A stretch of 60,000 bases of DNA, from contig NC_064039.1 of assembly GCF_932526225.1 (NCBI RefSeq), positions 16,610,639 to 16,670,638 of the forward strand, in the 5' to 3' direction. Shown here piece after piece: positions 29,293 through 40,189 of this stretch (positions are counted from its first letter, which is position 1; each line of letters begins with the position of its first letter). The notes under the pieces were generated by a model. It had not been told where the DNA came from and did no database searches. It worked only from the letters and a program-made list of their open reading frames with translations. A program made the position numbers and the translations under genes. Source of the stretch: Nematostella vectensis. Taxonomy: Eukaryota > Cnidaria > Anthozoa > Actiniaria > Edwardsiidae.

Positions 29293-29514
29293 ATGGACAC
29301 CTACTGCAAGGTGCACCTCCATAGGCTCCGTAAGGGCAGCCCCCTCCCCGTGCCGTGCAGGGTCTGCGGCATAGGGACTCAGTCGGAGACGCGGTTGTGC
29401 TGCCCCTGCGGAGCAAATCGTGAAGGGCAGAGGATGCGTGGCATCGAGAGGCGCGCTCGGGGATGGTTCTCACTCGTCCTGTCTGACATCGCAGCCCGCA
29501 GTACGGTCAATTAG
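29293..29514 (+). CDS. Small zinc-ribbon-like protein, copy B
   Basis: Homologue of 15236-15457 with the same length and cysteine pattern (CRVC, CCPC). The frame stays open for 60 bp upstream of the ATG at 29293, with basic residues (RKRLLRVTKGRPRKSGRR). These are absent from copy A, where the element ends at the start codon, and may be a native N-terminal extension or neighbouring sequence. Confidence 0.55.
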   Translation: MDTYCKVHLHRLRKGSPLPVPCRVCGIGTQSETRLCCPCGANREGQRMRGIERRARGWFSLVLSDIAARSTVN

Positions 29515-29582
29515 AGACTAGGTGGCAGAGGGCATACCCAAACGCTCAGTTAGAGACTGGGTGGCACAAGGTGTGGCCAAAC

Positions 29583-30190
29583 ATGGACGCTTACATAGAG
29601 GAGGTTCTCGGTAGCATGCGTGACAAAGAGGCGCCCGCCGTACTGGCAGGGCTGGTCCAGAACATACTGGACGAGGACATCCCCGACGATGTCAAACACA
29701 GGCTGCTTAAGCCGCTCGTACCGGCGGAGGTGTGGACAGAGGAAGTCGACCGGAGAGCTTAGACCCTGAGGAGTACTATTCTCTCTTCGTCGGGGGCGCC
29801 CATCTTCGGTTCCCAAGCGTGGATGCCACTCTTCGGGGCCGAGACATAAGCGCCGGTGTTTACCAGGAGATTCTCGATAGCATGCCTGACAAAGAGGCAC
29901 CCGCCGTACTTTCAGGACTGGTCCAGAACATCCAGGACGAGGATATCCCCGACGATGTCAAACACAAGCTGCTTAAGCCGCTCGTACCGGTGAAAGTGTG
30001 GACAGAGGAAGTCGACCCTCTGCTGCCGGGACGGCGGCAAGAGGGCCCAGAGAGCTTAGACCCCGAGGAGTACTATTCTCAATTTGTCGGCTGCGCCCAT
30101 CTTCGGTCCCCAAGCGTGGACGCCACTCTTCGGGGCCAAGACATAAGCGCCGGTGTTTACCAGGAGATACGAGATCTTGGTGGAACAGGT
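29583..30190 (+). pseudogene. 99-residue-repeat protein, copy B (frameshifted)
   Basis: ATG 29583 begins MDAYIEEVLGSM. The first unit is cut at about 29750 by a deletion of about 25 bp in the PLLPGRRQ region, which shifts the frame. A second unit (EILDSMPDKEAPAVL) and the start of a third (YQEIRDL) follow in another frame. Copy A has two recognisable units, so unit number or boundaries differ between copies. Function unknown. Confidence 0.5.
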
Positions 30191-30199
30191 GTCATTGCT

Positions 30200-32130
30200 C
30201 TAAAGCCGGTTATGCGGGGGCCTGACATTAATGACGACGGCTCGGTGCGGGCGAACGCAGTGCTTCCGCTGGTGCTCGGGATGGAAGGCGGCGAAGACTC
30301 GCAGGGTCGAGATCTCGCTGTTCGTTTCGTAGGCAAGTGCGCTCGCCATGGCGACGAGTCCTCGATCGTAGTCCGCGACAGTGAAGAAGCCGCGTATCTG
30401 ACAAACCTCCTTGCGGGCACCGACCACTTACTTAACTTCGAGCATGCCGACGGGGCTCATCTGATCCAATACAAAGACGGTGTCCGGCGCTCACAATGGT
30501 ACCATATCAGGGCCTTCGTCTTGGCGTACACAAACATAGCGTTGCGACGAATGTTGAGGCGGATCCCTCGCGAAGACGTCCTCCGAGTGTGCACAGACGC
30601 CATATACGCAAAGGCGGTGCCCGGTGGTGTGAAGCTCGTACAGCGAAATCCGAGGCGACCCGAGGCGGCTTGGGGTCCGAAGAGGTCGGGGTGCTTGGCT
30701 AGGGAGCAGAGCACTGCGCCGAGTCTGCCGTGCGATCTAGTGACCGCAACCTCTGCAACGATGTATCTAGCCGGCCAGGGAGGATCGGGGAAGACCGAGT
30801 GGGCGGTGAGTATGCCGCAACGTTGTGTTGCTCACCCCCGAGAACGACCTCGCCCACGACCATCGCAACAACCCGCGCCTCGCGGTGAAGGTTCAAACCT
30901 ACCACCACTACCTCTGCATACCAGCGGAGAAGCCGATAGAGGAGTGGAGACCTTCCGAGCTGGGGCACAAACTCGACCGTCTCGCAGAAGTAATCATCAT
31001 TGACGAGTGCTGTAAGGTATAGACTAAAGTGCTACGCGCCATCCTAGGGTATCTCGCCACGCGGACGTGTCAGGTAGTGTGTTGTGGCGACTATGGGCAG
31101 GTCCCGCCCTGGGGAGATAAAGAGGGGCCTCACGATATGCTCAAGGAGTGGGCACAAGGGAACATCCGCTGGTTCGAGTCCGACTACCGCTGCCTGTGTG
31201 AAGACTGCGGAAAGCCGTACAGTACATGCAACTGCGGCTCTGCCGCGCCCTCCTCCAGGCTCCACGACATAAAGGGCCGGATTTGGTGTCAGCCAGATTC
31301 CCAACAGCTTGAGGTGTTTCGAGAGGAGTGGGATGGGGTGGCGTTCGACGCGGCGATCGAACAGGCCTACCCAAGCGACATAAGGGTGTGCTCAACCAAC
31401 AAGATGGGGGCCCTTGTTCAGCAGCGATTGGTAGAGCACCACAGGAAAAACTACCCCCGATTGCCAGCAACCATCCGCTTTGACCCCGACCCTAGCGTCG
31501 CGCATCGTTATCGCAAGCAAGGGCGGCCGGTGCCCGTGCCAGGCAAAAGGGGTGAGAAGGTCGGCGCGTAAAAAGGCACGGTAGACGTGGTCCCTCTCGG
31601 CGTGGTCCTTAACGGGCTTCCCCTCGAGTGGAAATACGCGGGCTGGGGGACAGTCCACCGGGTGCAGGGCAAGACCATCCAGACTCCAAGGCGTCTGTTT
31701 ATTATAGACCACAGCTTAGAGGGCTGGATCACGAATGCTGTATACACTGGCATCTCCCGCGTGCGGCTCGCCGACCAGATAGTCCGCGTGATCCCCCCCG
31801 ATGACACCCCCGGTGCCTTGGTTCCCACTGGACTACGCCCAGTGAAGAGCTCATTTTAGCGCGAATCAAGCGATAGACTATAGACGACAGGCAAAAGGTC
31901 GCACAAAGTACACGGGACCGCACCACGTTCTGACGGTAGACCACGTACTCGGCATGATTGCTGACGCGGAAAAGAAGTGCACGCTCTGTGGCACTCAGCT
32001 TTTGCTTCAGGGGTACACCAAGAGTCATCCCCAATGCTTCAGTATCGACCGGCGGGACGACAGTCAGGGTCACTACAAGTGGAATGTCAGACTCACGTGC
32101 CTCAGCTGCAATAGAAGGCACAAGCGCTGA
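30200..32130 (+). pseudogene. polB: PolB C-terminus - SF1 helicase - HNH, copy B (decayed)
   Basis: The copy joins an upstream fragment directly to late PolB sequence, so motif A is missing, but the palm block YHIRAFVLAYTNIAL and CTDAIY are present. Helicase Walker A is GQGGSGKT (about 30775-30798), and Walker B and motifs III, V and VI match copy A, as does the Cys cluster. HNH residues occupy about 31978-32130. Lesions are an 8-bp deletion near 30813, TAG at 31020-31022 where copy A has CAG, TAA at 31569-31571, a 4-bp deletion near 31835, and a deletion of about 36 bp near 30650. It cannot be functional. Its value is as a comparator for copy A. Confidence 0.85.
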
Positions 32131-32220
32131 TCACGCTAGCGTGACGCTAGGGTGAAGCTAGCGCGACCAGCAGATTTTTTTGATCGCGCTAGCGTCACGC
32201 TACGCAACTGCGAACGCGTG
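32131..32220. terminator. Convergent 3'-end stem-loop, copy B
   Basis: GCGCGACCA at 32161-32169 pairs with TGATCGCGC at 32181-32189 (one mismatch), flanked by TCACGCTAGCGTGACGCTAG palindromes, as in copy A. Confidence 0.5.
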
Positions 32221-33158
32221 AAGCCGTGCTTAGAGTACGACGTGTAATACAACACTGGCTGTCCGGGCTCCAAGACCCTCTTTAGTATTGGGTACGCCTT
32301 GCTTGTCCACCACGGGTCCGTCGCTCGCCGTCGGCCCTTGTCCTGAAGGTCTCCCTCGTTTACGGCGATGTACATCTCCGATCCGACCTCTAAGGGAGGC
32401 TTTTCGGCCTTGAGAGGCACGCGCCTCAGCTTTATGGCGTCCTTAGGCGCAAAACCAGTCATGCGAGTCTTCGTTGCGTTTATGTCCGAGATGACGATTG
32501 GCAAAGCAGTAACCCACTCGCGGTTTGTCTTGCCGGATGCAAGCTCCTTCGAGTACTGCGCACGAAATAGGCGCTGTGCCAGCCAGCGATGGAAAGACTC
32601 GGCGAATGCTTGGCTCCTGTGGTGCCCTGGGTCAGCCCGTCGGACCTCCACCCATTGGTCTGTTAGGAGCTTTGTGGTAGCACCCTTGAACTCCGTGCCG
32701 TCATCAACCATGAGGACTTTAGGCCATGTGAGAGGTCCCTCTGCATAGATCTCAGCGAGTTCGCGGGAGACGACGGCCGCGCTCTTAGTCCTCAGTGGGC
32801 AGGCGGCTTTATATCGTGAAGAAACGTCAACGACAGTCAGGCCATACTTGTACCCGCGGTCGGTTGGCAAGAATAGCAGGTCCGACTGGTGGATACGGTT
32901 TGGTATCTGCTCCGAGAAGTGGGCCTAGGTAGTCGGAGAAGGGGGTGTCTGTGTGTAGCCCCCGACGGGCTGCAAGCTCACCCACTTGCGCACTCGATCT
33001 ATGGAGGCTGAGCCCTTGGGAAGTTTGGCATGCAGAGCGGTCACTCCCTGGAAGCCACCTCTAGCGTAGTATATAGGACGAAGGAACGCATCGAGTTCTT
33101 CGTCGGACATGCGCTTGCCGTTCCGGCGTGTATCGCGATGCATCGCAATGCGTTGCAA
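32136..33158 (-). pseudogene. int: rve integrase, copy B (TAG-interrupted)
   Basis: The frame runs from 33158 and is interrupted only by TAG at 32927-32925, where copy A has TAC. The second catalytic Asp (VDDGTEF), Glu (SQAFAESFHR) and C-terminal region are present, but the first-Asp region follows the stop. Near 32752 it keeps two codons that copy A lost. It reads through to 32136 with a basic tail, showing that the copy A C-terminus is truncated by a frameshift. Confidence 0.85.
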
Positions 33159-33279
33159 CGCATGTATCAGTCTCCAACAGGCGTTTGCCGTCTGCTACGC
33201 CTTCGGCCTACGTATACGTATACGCACAGCCTGGAAAAAGGCCGCCTAGATGCAGAAACACGTTTCAACGGCAGCTGCA

Positions 33280-33690
33280 TCAGAGCAAGCGGCTAGCTGT
33301 GTAGCCGATGGCGAGAGCGCAGGCGCCAATGTACGCCAACTCGGCGTTCTTCTGCGTTTTGCTGGGGATGTAGAAGTCGGACAGCTCGGGGGCCCGCATC
33401 CACTCCAGGGATTGTTTCGGCCGGGTCTGGTTGTAGAGTTTGAGCGCGTAGTCGGTGTCGGTGAAGTTCTGCTTTGCGAGGGACCCTCTCTCGCCAATCG
33501 AGGATTTTTTGTCGCCGCTGTTGGTAGCGTCCATAGTCTTGTTGGTATTTTCTAGGGCCTTGTCGTGCCTCTCCTTCTCAGCTAAGGCAGGGCTCTCGTC
33601 GTTCGACAGGAACTTTGCGAGGTAGTTGCCACCAACGAATGCAGTCGCGTTTAGGACGGCGCCGCCAACCAAAATCGCGATAGAGGTCAT
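33280..33690 (-). CDS. Small conserved membrane-anchored protein, copy B
   Basis: Homologue of 9544-9957, open for 136 codons from ATG 33690 (MTSIAILVGGAVLNATAFVG). A one-base loss (GAAAAT for GAGAAAT) and a one-base gain in an A-run lie about 35 bp apart, so residues between them are out of register with copy A but the rest is restored. It has CGA where copy A has the TGA stop. The hydrophobic N- and C-terminal ends are kept. Confidence 0.55.
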   Translation of the reverse strand: MTSIAILVGGAVLNATAFVGGNYLAKFLSNDESPALAEKERHDKALENTNKTMDATNSGDKKSSIGERGSLAKQNFTDTDYALKLYNQTRPKQSLEWMRAPELSDFYIPSKTQKNAELAYIGACALAIGYTASRLL

Positions 33691-33811
33691 GTTTGTGCGA
33701 AGCACACTTCACGCACACTTCACGTGCTGTGTGTATGTATACGTGTACGTATACGCATGTGAAAAGCACGCACGAGTCTAATACGCGGCCTACGCACGCC
33801 ACAGTACACTA
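33691..33811. promoter_or_regulatory. Intergenic palindromes, copy B
   Basis: GTGCGAAGCACAC and the alternating run GTATGTATACGTGTACGTATACGC (split here as GTATGTATACG then TGTACGTATACGC, about 33734-33757) separate the two small membrane genes. Copy A has a hairpin cluster at the same place but lacks the long alternating run, so this run expanded in B or was lost in A. Confidence 0.4.
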
Positions 33812-34036
33812 CTACATGGGCAGGATCTTCTGGTCCTCAAGGTAACCCTTCAAAGCGACAGCACCTGCAACGGCGGCAGTCATTTTTGCGTAGTTCATGG
33901 CGTTCGCGGAGGGGTCTTTGGTGAAGTCCTCGCGTAAGACCTTGCGCCCAACCCAGTCGATACCGGCGACGAGGCCGGTTATGACTGCGGCGTCGGTGAT
34001 GGTCTTTGCAATCTTGCTCTGCTGCGTCGTCGACAT
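33812..34036 (-). CDS. Small two-helix membrane protein, copy B
   Basis: A 74-residue frame from ATG 34036, same length as 9260-9484, with few substitutions (for example Gly to Asp in VAGIDWVG) and the same EDQKILPM end. No lesion is visible. Being intact in both copies could reflect its short length rather than selection. Confidence 0.65.
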   Translation of the reverse strand: MSTTQQSKIAKTITDAAVITGLVAGIDWVGRKVLREDFTKDPSANAMNYAKMTAAVAGAVALKGYLEDQKILPM

Positions 34037-34098
34037 TATATATATGCGTATGCACGGACGTGCGGATATGGGTGGGGCCCTCGTGTCTAAATGTCTGC

Positions 34099-34497
34099 TT
34101 ACTCCATGGATAACAGCCGAGATTTGCATTGTCCGGGAGCGCGAAGCGCTGTCGCCGGAACGCGATCCTTGGTCTGCTGTGCGGCCGCCAGCGGCGGCCT
34201 TGCGGGCGGAGTCACGTCGTCGGTACCTTCGGTAGCATGCGGATCGGTAGCATGCGGGTCGGTAGCTCGCTGGTTAACAGCTGGTGTGCGAGTGAACGCG
34301 GCAGCTAGCTCCCGCCTACGTGTGTAGAGGCCGAACAATGACAATGACACTAAGACCGGCGACCCCGATAACCAAGCTAGCCGACCAAGCAGAGTTGCTT
34401 TCCGGGGCTGGTGTGTGTGTGACGCCTTCGGCATCGTCGGCGCGCAAGCCCTGCGGATCGCTCGGCCCCGGGGCCACCGGCGACTGCACGACACGAA
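34099..34497 (-). pseudogene. TM protein, copy B (5'-truncated)
   Basis: The C-terminal half of the 8598-9209 homologue: a Pro-rich linker, a degraded TM segment near 34330-34390 and the ATDPHATDPHATEG repeat. The N-terminal third is missing because copy B ends here. Internal deletions of about 35 bp (34415-34440 region) break the frame. Confidence 0.6.
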
Positions 34498-34554
34498 GCG
34501 TCGAAGTTTTATTATCCTCTTCTTTATCATTTTTATAAATGACACACTTCGAAA

Positions 34555-34618
34555 GCCGCTCAACAGCCAATCAGCGTGCGCCATTCCACCAGAAGTGGTT
34601 GTTGCCATATAATAAAGT
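34555..34618. repeat. Short dispersed repeat R2, copy 2
   Basis: CAACAGCCAATCAGCGTGCG, CCATTCCACCAGAAGTGG and the ATATAATAAAG tail match 16258-16316 in the same orientation. It begins only about 60 bp beyond the copy B border. Confidence 0.5.
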
Positions 34619-36420
34619 ACTTTAATACAACAAGAACAGGACCCGTCACCTTATGACGATAATTAATGTATCTTACGGTGGAGCTTCATTTCCAAAAAAA
34701 AATTCCTAGATTCACTTTTTGCAGGATCCATTAAGTCATATTTATCGTTACAAACAAAAACACAATTACTAAGGATCTTTGTAATCACTGTAAGCATTTA
34801 TACAACATTCTTCAATAGCTTAGTTCATAATTTTCAAAAAATAAATATCTCTTGAAATCAAATTCAAAAAACAGTTTACCTTCATCATCATACAGTTCAG
34901 CTTCAATGTCTAGATGTGGAACATGTTTCATGTGTTTGCTCTTCTTTCTTAACTCAGGCAAACAAATTATGATAGACACATTTCAAAAGTCTCAGAACCT
35001 AGTTCTTGAGCATATCTCTAGATAACAAGACGCCTTTTTAATAATTTTTATGCAGTTTAAGGAATTTTAGTTCTATAGCGAAGCGATCTTTTCCTTTCCT
35101 TTCCTTTTCCTTTTTCAAAGCAAAAACACGGATCGGTTTCCCGCATCATACGTCTTTGCTAAACTTTCTCAGCGCAGTCAATCTAGATCACCTTTTCTAT
35201 CATCAGACACATCTCAAATAGCCAAACATTATGTACTTAAATAAGATTCCCAAGCATGTCCTATTGTATTCCAGGCTTGAATTATGCTTTTTCAGCGGCA
35301 CGATTCGATTTTGATTCCATTGATTTCCCCCATCATCAGACAAACGTTGTTAGTTTTACATTAAGGACCGCCTTCAGAGCTTCAGAGGAGTTTTTTTTGT
35401 TTATTTCCAGGCATGTCAAAAGCATAGATGTCTCACAGTAAGCGAGTTTTCAGAATATTTCTCGGGGTTTTCGGAATGTTTTTCTGTGTTTTCTATAATG
35501 GCGCCTGCAAGATTTTTCACCGAAAGCTTGTGCAGGTTGATGCATCATACCTCTCGACCAATCAAAAACGTTTGCCCGACAGACGTAATAATAGTAAAGA
35601 TATACCAACTTACCTACGTCTGCCAGTTGAACAACAAACTATAGGAGCACTTGTCTTTATCTTTGTGCCTTTCATTTCAGCTGACTTGACTCGAGGAGTC
35701 GAGCCGAGAAGATTCTACTCTTTTCAAAGCTTTAAAAAGTATTTGACCACGCTTCTAACACATAACTAGATAGGTCATTTTTGTGGTTAACATCCCTAAG
35801 AATGAATTTTTTTTAGCACTTCGTTTTGACAATTCTTGGCTTGCTTGCAGTCGGTTGTGTGTTTTTTAGGGCAGAAATACTCTAGCGACCGCCATAACGC
35901 CATTTGTTTTGTGCGCTCTGAAGGCCTTGGGCGAGGGGCAGATAGCGGCTGGTGCCTGTGACGGAAATGACTTCGCGACGTCACACCCAGTTATAGACCA
36001 TTTCTCTATACCTATAGGACAACGCGCTAGCTCCGCTAAAATTGTAAGGCTCGGGCAGTTTTAAAAAATAAAATTGTTTTTGGAGGGTGGTCATCCATCA
36101 AATCGCCCCGCAATACCCGCCGTTCACCGACAAAGCTCAAAAGAATGAGCTGATTTGTAAAATGACCATAGAACACTGTTTTGTTTTTAGTCCCAAGTTT
36201 ATAGATATTCACATTTAAACGGAATTTTATTTTGTCATTTTATCTAGAATCGTTGACTTTACGGAAAGTCGGCTTCAAACTCCATAATGATTTTGCAACG
36301 CGCGATAAAATTTCAAGTTTGCTGAAATTTTATTTGGGATTAAAAAGAGCAGCAAATCGTCTCTTTATTCGAAGAAAAACGACAAATCCCACTAGGGATT
36401 TACCTAATTTGCATAACCAG
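34619..36420. other. Non-coding; one diffuse repeat, no convincing gene
   Basis: AT-rich sequence with short frames. A 113-codon frame at 35428-35769 has a hydrophobic start but no family features. The part 35985-36045 (ATAGACCATTTCTCTATACC, CGCGCTAGCTCCGCT) resembles 1440-1500, and 36125-36400 is a diverged R1 relative. Confidence 0.35.
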
Positions 36421-36424
36421 CTTA

Positions 36425-36548
36425 GGCCCAGTTCAAATGTCGTATTATCAATCAGCCGTATTCAATGCAAATGCTTGCGAATGAATCGAGTCGATTGTTT
36501 CATCTTCATTTGCATGCATTGCATGAATTCGCCTGATGGAACTTGGCC
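36425..36548. mobile_element. 124-bp PIF/Harbinger-type MITE with TTA target duplication
   Basis: Terminal repeats GGCCCAGTTC and GAACTTGGCC are flanked on both sides by TTA (36422-36424 and 36549-36551). A 3-bp TTA/TAA duplication with G-rich short TIRs is characteristic of PIF/Harbinger elements. It has no coding capacity. Confidence 0.65.
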
Positions 36549-36551
36549 TTA

Positions 36552-37800
36552 GCGTATCCATGATTAAAGGGTCCAATTCTACTGAATAGAATTATCACAC
36601 TGTTGTTATATTTTCTTATCAACCATTTAAAGAAAAGTATTTTTCTTCCTTTTCCTTCTCCCTGTTGGCTATTTTTATGCAATTGGTGCTCTTTGCTATT
36701 TGCCCTCTACACCAAAACTAAACTAATGAACAGATTTGATTTTACAATTATAAATTTTCATTTAGTTCTTTTACATATATCTTCTTTTTAGGGTTTCCTT
36801 TCCAAGTCAGTCTTTTTCCCATTACATTTATTTTAGAGGTTTTGATTCGTTTCATTGGAATGGTTGGATCAAGGGTTTCTAAAAACACCAAAATATATTG
36901 CGTTATTGTATGTATATTTGAAGATGGGATGGGAAATCACTTAAAATGGTACATGAAAACTTCAGTATTGCATCTCATTTAAAACTATGTCTGACACTAT
37001 ATTCTATCTTTGAAATCCTGTTTCATTCATTACTTGTTCTTCGCAAGGACAAAGCTTGTCAGATTGTAGCTATACAAATGTACATTAATGGAACTTTTAT
37101 GAGGGGAAGGGTTTTTTAGGGCAAGATACTTAAACTATATAACACTAGCAACAACCTTGTTCTTTTCAATAATAAGATTCTGTTAACATAGCTTGGATAG
37201 CATAGAATTGGCCTCTTTAGATGTCCATTGCATTCATTTGGGAGTAGGCAACCAACAACAGGCCACTATATGGTTAAGGGTGGGTGTACTAATATGTAAT
37301 CCATGAAAGGAGATATATTTGTGGATTTTAATTTGCAGACATTTTTCTGAATATTCGGTCCAATGAAGGAGAGAATCGCAACTAAATCAATGCATAAAAA
37401 TTACAGTATGGCATCTAAACAGTCTAAATAGATTATTTGGAATCTTTGGAATGCCTTTACATTATATTTTGCACAAGGGCAAAGCTTGTCGGAGTATTGT
37501 TTTGATTAAAAAATATTCATAATGGAACTTCTATGATGGGATATAAGAATTTACCATTAGACTCTTAACAACTTTGACAGCCATATTCACACCAGGAATT
37601 GTGTTTGTTAACTTTGATGTACTGCATAATTTAAATTATTGAATAAGGCCTGGATCCATTTGGTTGGTCCAATAAATAAATCTCAGTGAAGAGCAGGATC
37701 CTAGACACCTAGATCCCCCAAAAATAACTCAATCAGTCAACACAGAAGGTGTTCAATGTTGGCTCCGCTTTAAGGCAGTGCCTAAATCAATATATTAGAT
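36552..37800. other. Non-coding, AT-rich, no feature seen
   Basis: Only short chance frames. Two loosely similar segments (CAAAGCTTGTCAGATTG near 37051 and CAAAGCTTGTCGGAGTATTG near 37481) suggest an old duplication of about 430 bp. No gene or RNA was recognised. Confidence 0.35.
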
Positions 37801-37818
37801 TTTTTTCCCTATAAATTC

Positions 37819-39060
37819 ATGTTATTTACAAGCTGGGAGGGCCGTATCGGGATATACCGTGACAGTCTAGTAAAAGGCCGCTTCTTTGCGAGCAGCCCAT
37901 TCCTTTGCGAGCAGCCCATTCCTCAACAAACTAAAAGAAGACAGCGACGGATAAAAAATGAACCGAAGCTCCTAGTCGCCGCCGACAAAACTACCAACTT
38001 CTATAAACTAGAACCGTCAGCCTACAAGAATCTCCTAGAAAAAGACATAACAAAATCTTACAAGAAAGCTCCACCCGAGACTACGTAAGCCATCCACAAA
38101 GAAAACAAAAACATCGCGACAAAACTAGGAATCGACGATAGAATGGACACCACCGCCAACAAGCAAGCATTTATAACACTCAAAGACCACAAACCGAACT
38201 TCGCTAATAAACCGACCTGCAGACTTATCAACCCTACCAAGTCCGAAATAGGCAAGATCAGCAAAAGTATCCTCGACCGCATCAACACCACCATCGCAAC
38301 AAAACTTAACTTTCACCAATGGAAAAGCACTAAAGCCGTAATCGACTGGTTCACATCAACAAAACACAAGACAGCATCCAACTTTATATGTCTCGACATA
38401 GTGGAATTCTACCCATCCATCAGCCAAGAACTCCTAAACAAAGCCCTCGACTTCGCCGCTGACTACGACTGCATCACCGCTGAAGAAAACAAACATCATA
38501 ACCCACGCCAAGAGCTCTATCCTAGTTCACAACCAAACACCCTGACACAAAAAAGGCAACGCGACATTCGACTTGACAATGGGAAGCTACGACGGCGCTG
38601 AAACATGCGAACTTGTAGGCAACTTTCTCCTCTCCCAACTCCAAGACCTTAACATCAACGTAGGACTCTACTGCGACGACGGACTAGCCATCACAAGCGC
38701 CACACCTAAAAACACAGAAAATATCAAGAAAGAACTATGCCGCATCTTCAACAACAACGGACTGCGAATTACCATAGAAGCCAACAAGCGAGTAGTCAAC
38801 TTCCTAGACGTCACATTCGACCTGAATCGCAACACCTACCAACCTTTCACCAAACCGAACGCCCCACTACAGTACGTCCACCGCGAGAGCAACCACCAAC
38901 CTACCATCACAAAGAATATCCCTGCCAGTATCAACAAACGCTTATCTACACTATCATCAGACAAAGAAACCTTCGACCGAGCCGCCCCGCCATAACAGAA
39001 AGCAATATAACTAGTGAATAGAAAGTGAATATAACTACACGCTGCACTACAACCAAACAC
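37819..39060 (+). pseudogene. Decayed reverse transcriptase (Penelope-like type suspected)
   Basis: RT-type sequence is spread over broken frames: an N-terminal part ending at TAA 38086-38088, then ITLKDHKPNF and PTCRLINPTKSEIGK (fingers), LDIVEFYPSIS (motif A Asp region), a frameshift near 38500, then [10 protein letters not shown] (YxDD box, about 38670) and [14 protein letters not shown]. The LKDHK/CRLINP and FLDVT phrases recall Penelope-like and related RTs abundant in cnidarians; this family call is from memory. No endonuclease domain or LTR is seen. It is dead. Confidence 0.75.
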
Positions 39061-39207
39061 CACAAACAAACGCAAGAACCGCCAGCGCAACAACATCATC
39101 TGGTACAACCCCCCTTTTATATATATATGTTGATAGCAGAATAGCCCTTGTGGTTATCTGAATGGACTACCCTGGGCATTTTTAAATTTTAATTTTAAGT
39201 AAAGGTG

Positions 39208-39463
<256 letters not shown>

Positions 39464-39619
39464 GCAGAGAATGTTTGACAAGAGAGTGTTGTCACGGGAC
39501 GCCTGGGGCTAGGGGCAAAATAGCAATTGACAATTGTACAACTTCACATGCAGACAGCTTGATTGGAATGACATATGAAGACATATATAAATGTATATTA
39601 ATTATGTGGTTTTTATGGT

Positions 39620-40189
39620 AATCGGCAAAGGAACCTTTATTTTACTCGCTGGTTCCCACAAGACAAGTAAAAAATATAAATTTTCGGGGAAGGGGGTATG
39701 CTTGTTACATTTTCAGGCGAAGAATACAAAAACATGCAAGAAATAGATCAAATGTAATCAAAAAAGTTTATAACATAAAGATGATTTTGATCCATTACCA
39801 TTTGTAATTAATGATAAGCACTTTCTTACTTGAAAAAAAGAAAGAATTGAAAGAATTCTGCACAGCAAGTAAGAGCTGAACTAGATAAACTCTTGCCTAA
39901 AGCTGAGAGCAAAAACAAATGTGTATTTAAAAAAAGTTACTGTTTGATTGTTTAATTTTCTTGCGATTCCGTTTGGTCCGATTCCCATTTTCTAGCGCCT
40001 TCTATTCTGTAGACCATATTTATTTTTCAGGCTAGGTCAGTACTCTATCATAGTCGGGACAAAAGGCTTAAAAATCGTTCAAATATGTTACATGAAAAGT
40101 GACATTGCAAATTTAAATCAAATATGTCAAGATAAAGCACTTGGTTAGAACAATCACCTTACTTTCTTGCTCTCCTTCAACCCCCCTAG
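39620..40189. repeat. Duplicated upstream flank (pairs with 16650-16834)
   Basis: TTTATTTTACTCGCTGGTTC and GATGATTTTGATCCATTACC here match the 16.65-16.8 kb flank of the paralogous exon, so the duplication took in intronic sequence as well as the exon. An insertion of about 380 bp separates the two parts here relative to the other copy. Confidence 0.55.

Larger units (their letters stand above)
29220..34497. mobile_element. Adintovirus/Polinton-type element, copy B (inverted, internally deleted)
   Basis: Order and strand are the mirror of copy A: zinc-ribbon protein, 99-residue-repeat protein, PolB/helicase/HNH, converging integrase, the two small membrane proteins and the end of the TM protein, where similarity stops at about 34497 (equivalent to about 8810 in A). 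The whole capsid and ATPase block is absent. About 1.4-1.5 kb of PolB, including motif A, is deleted near 30240-30290. Sequence identity to A is high by eye throughout. The copy has its own stops and indels, different from those of A, so the two decayed independently. Confidence 0.85.

Noticed and set aside
35428-35769. 113-codon frame with a hydrophobic start
   Set aside because: No recognised family, start codon context weak, neighbouring sequence non-coding; likely chance.
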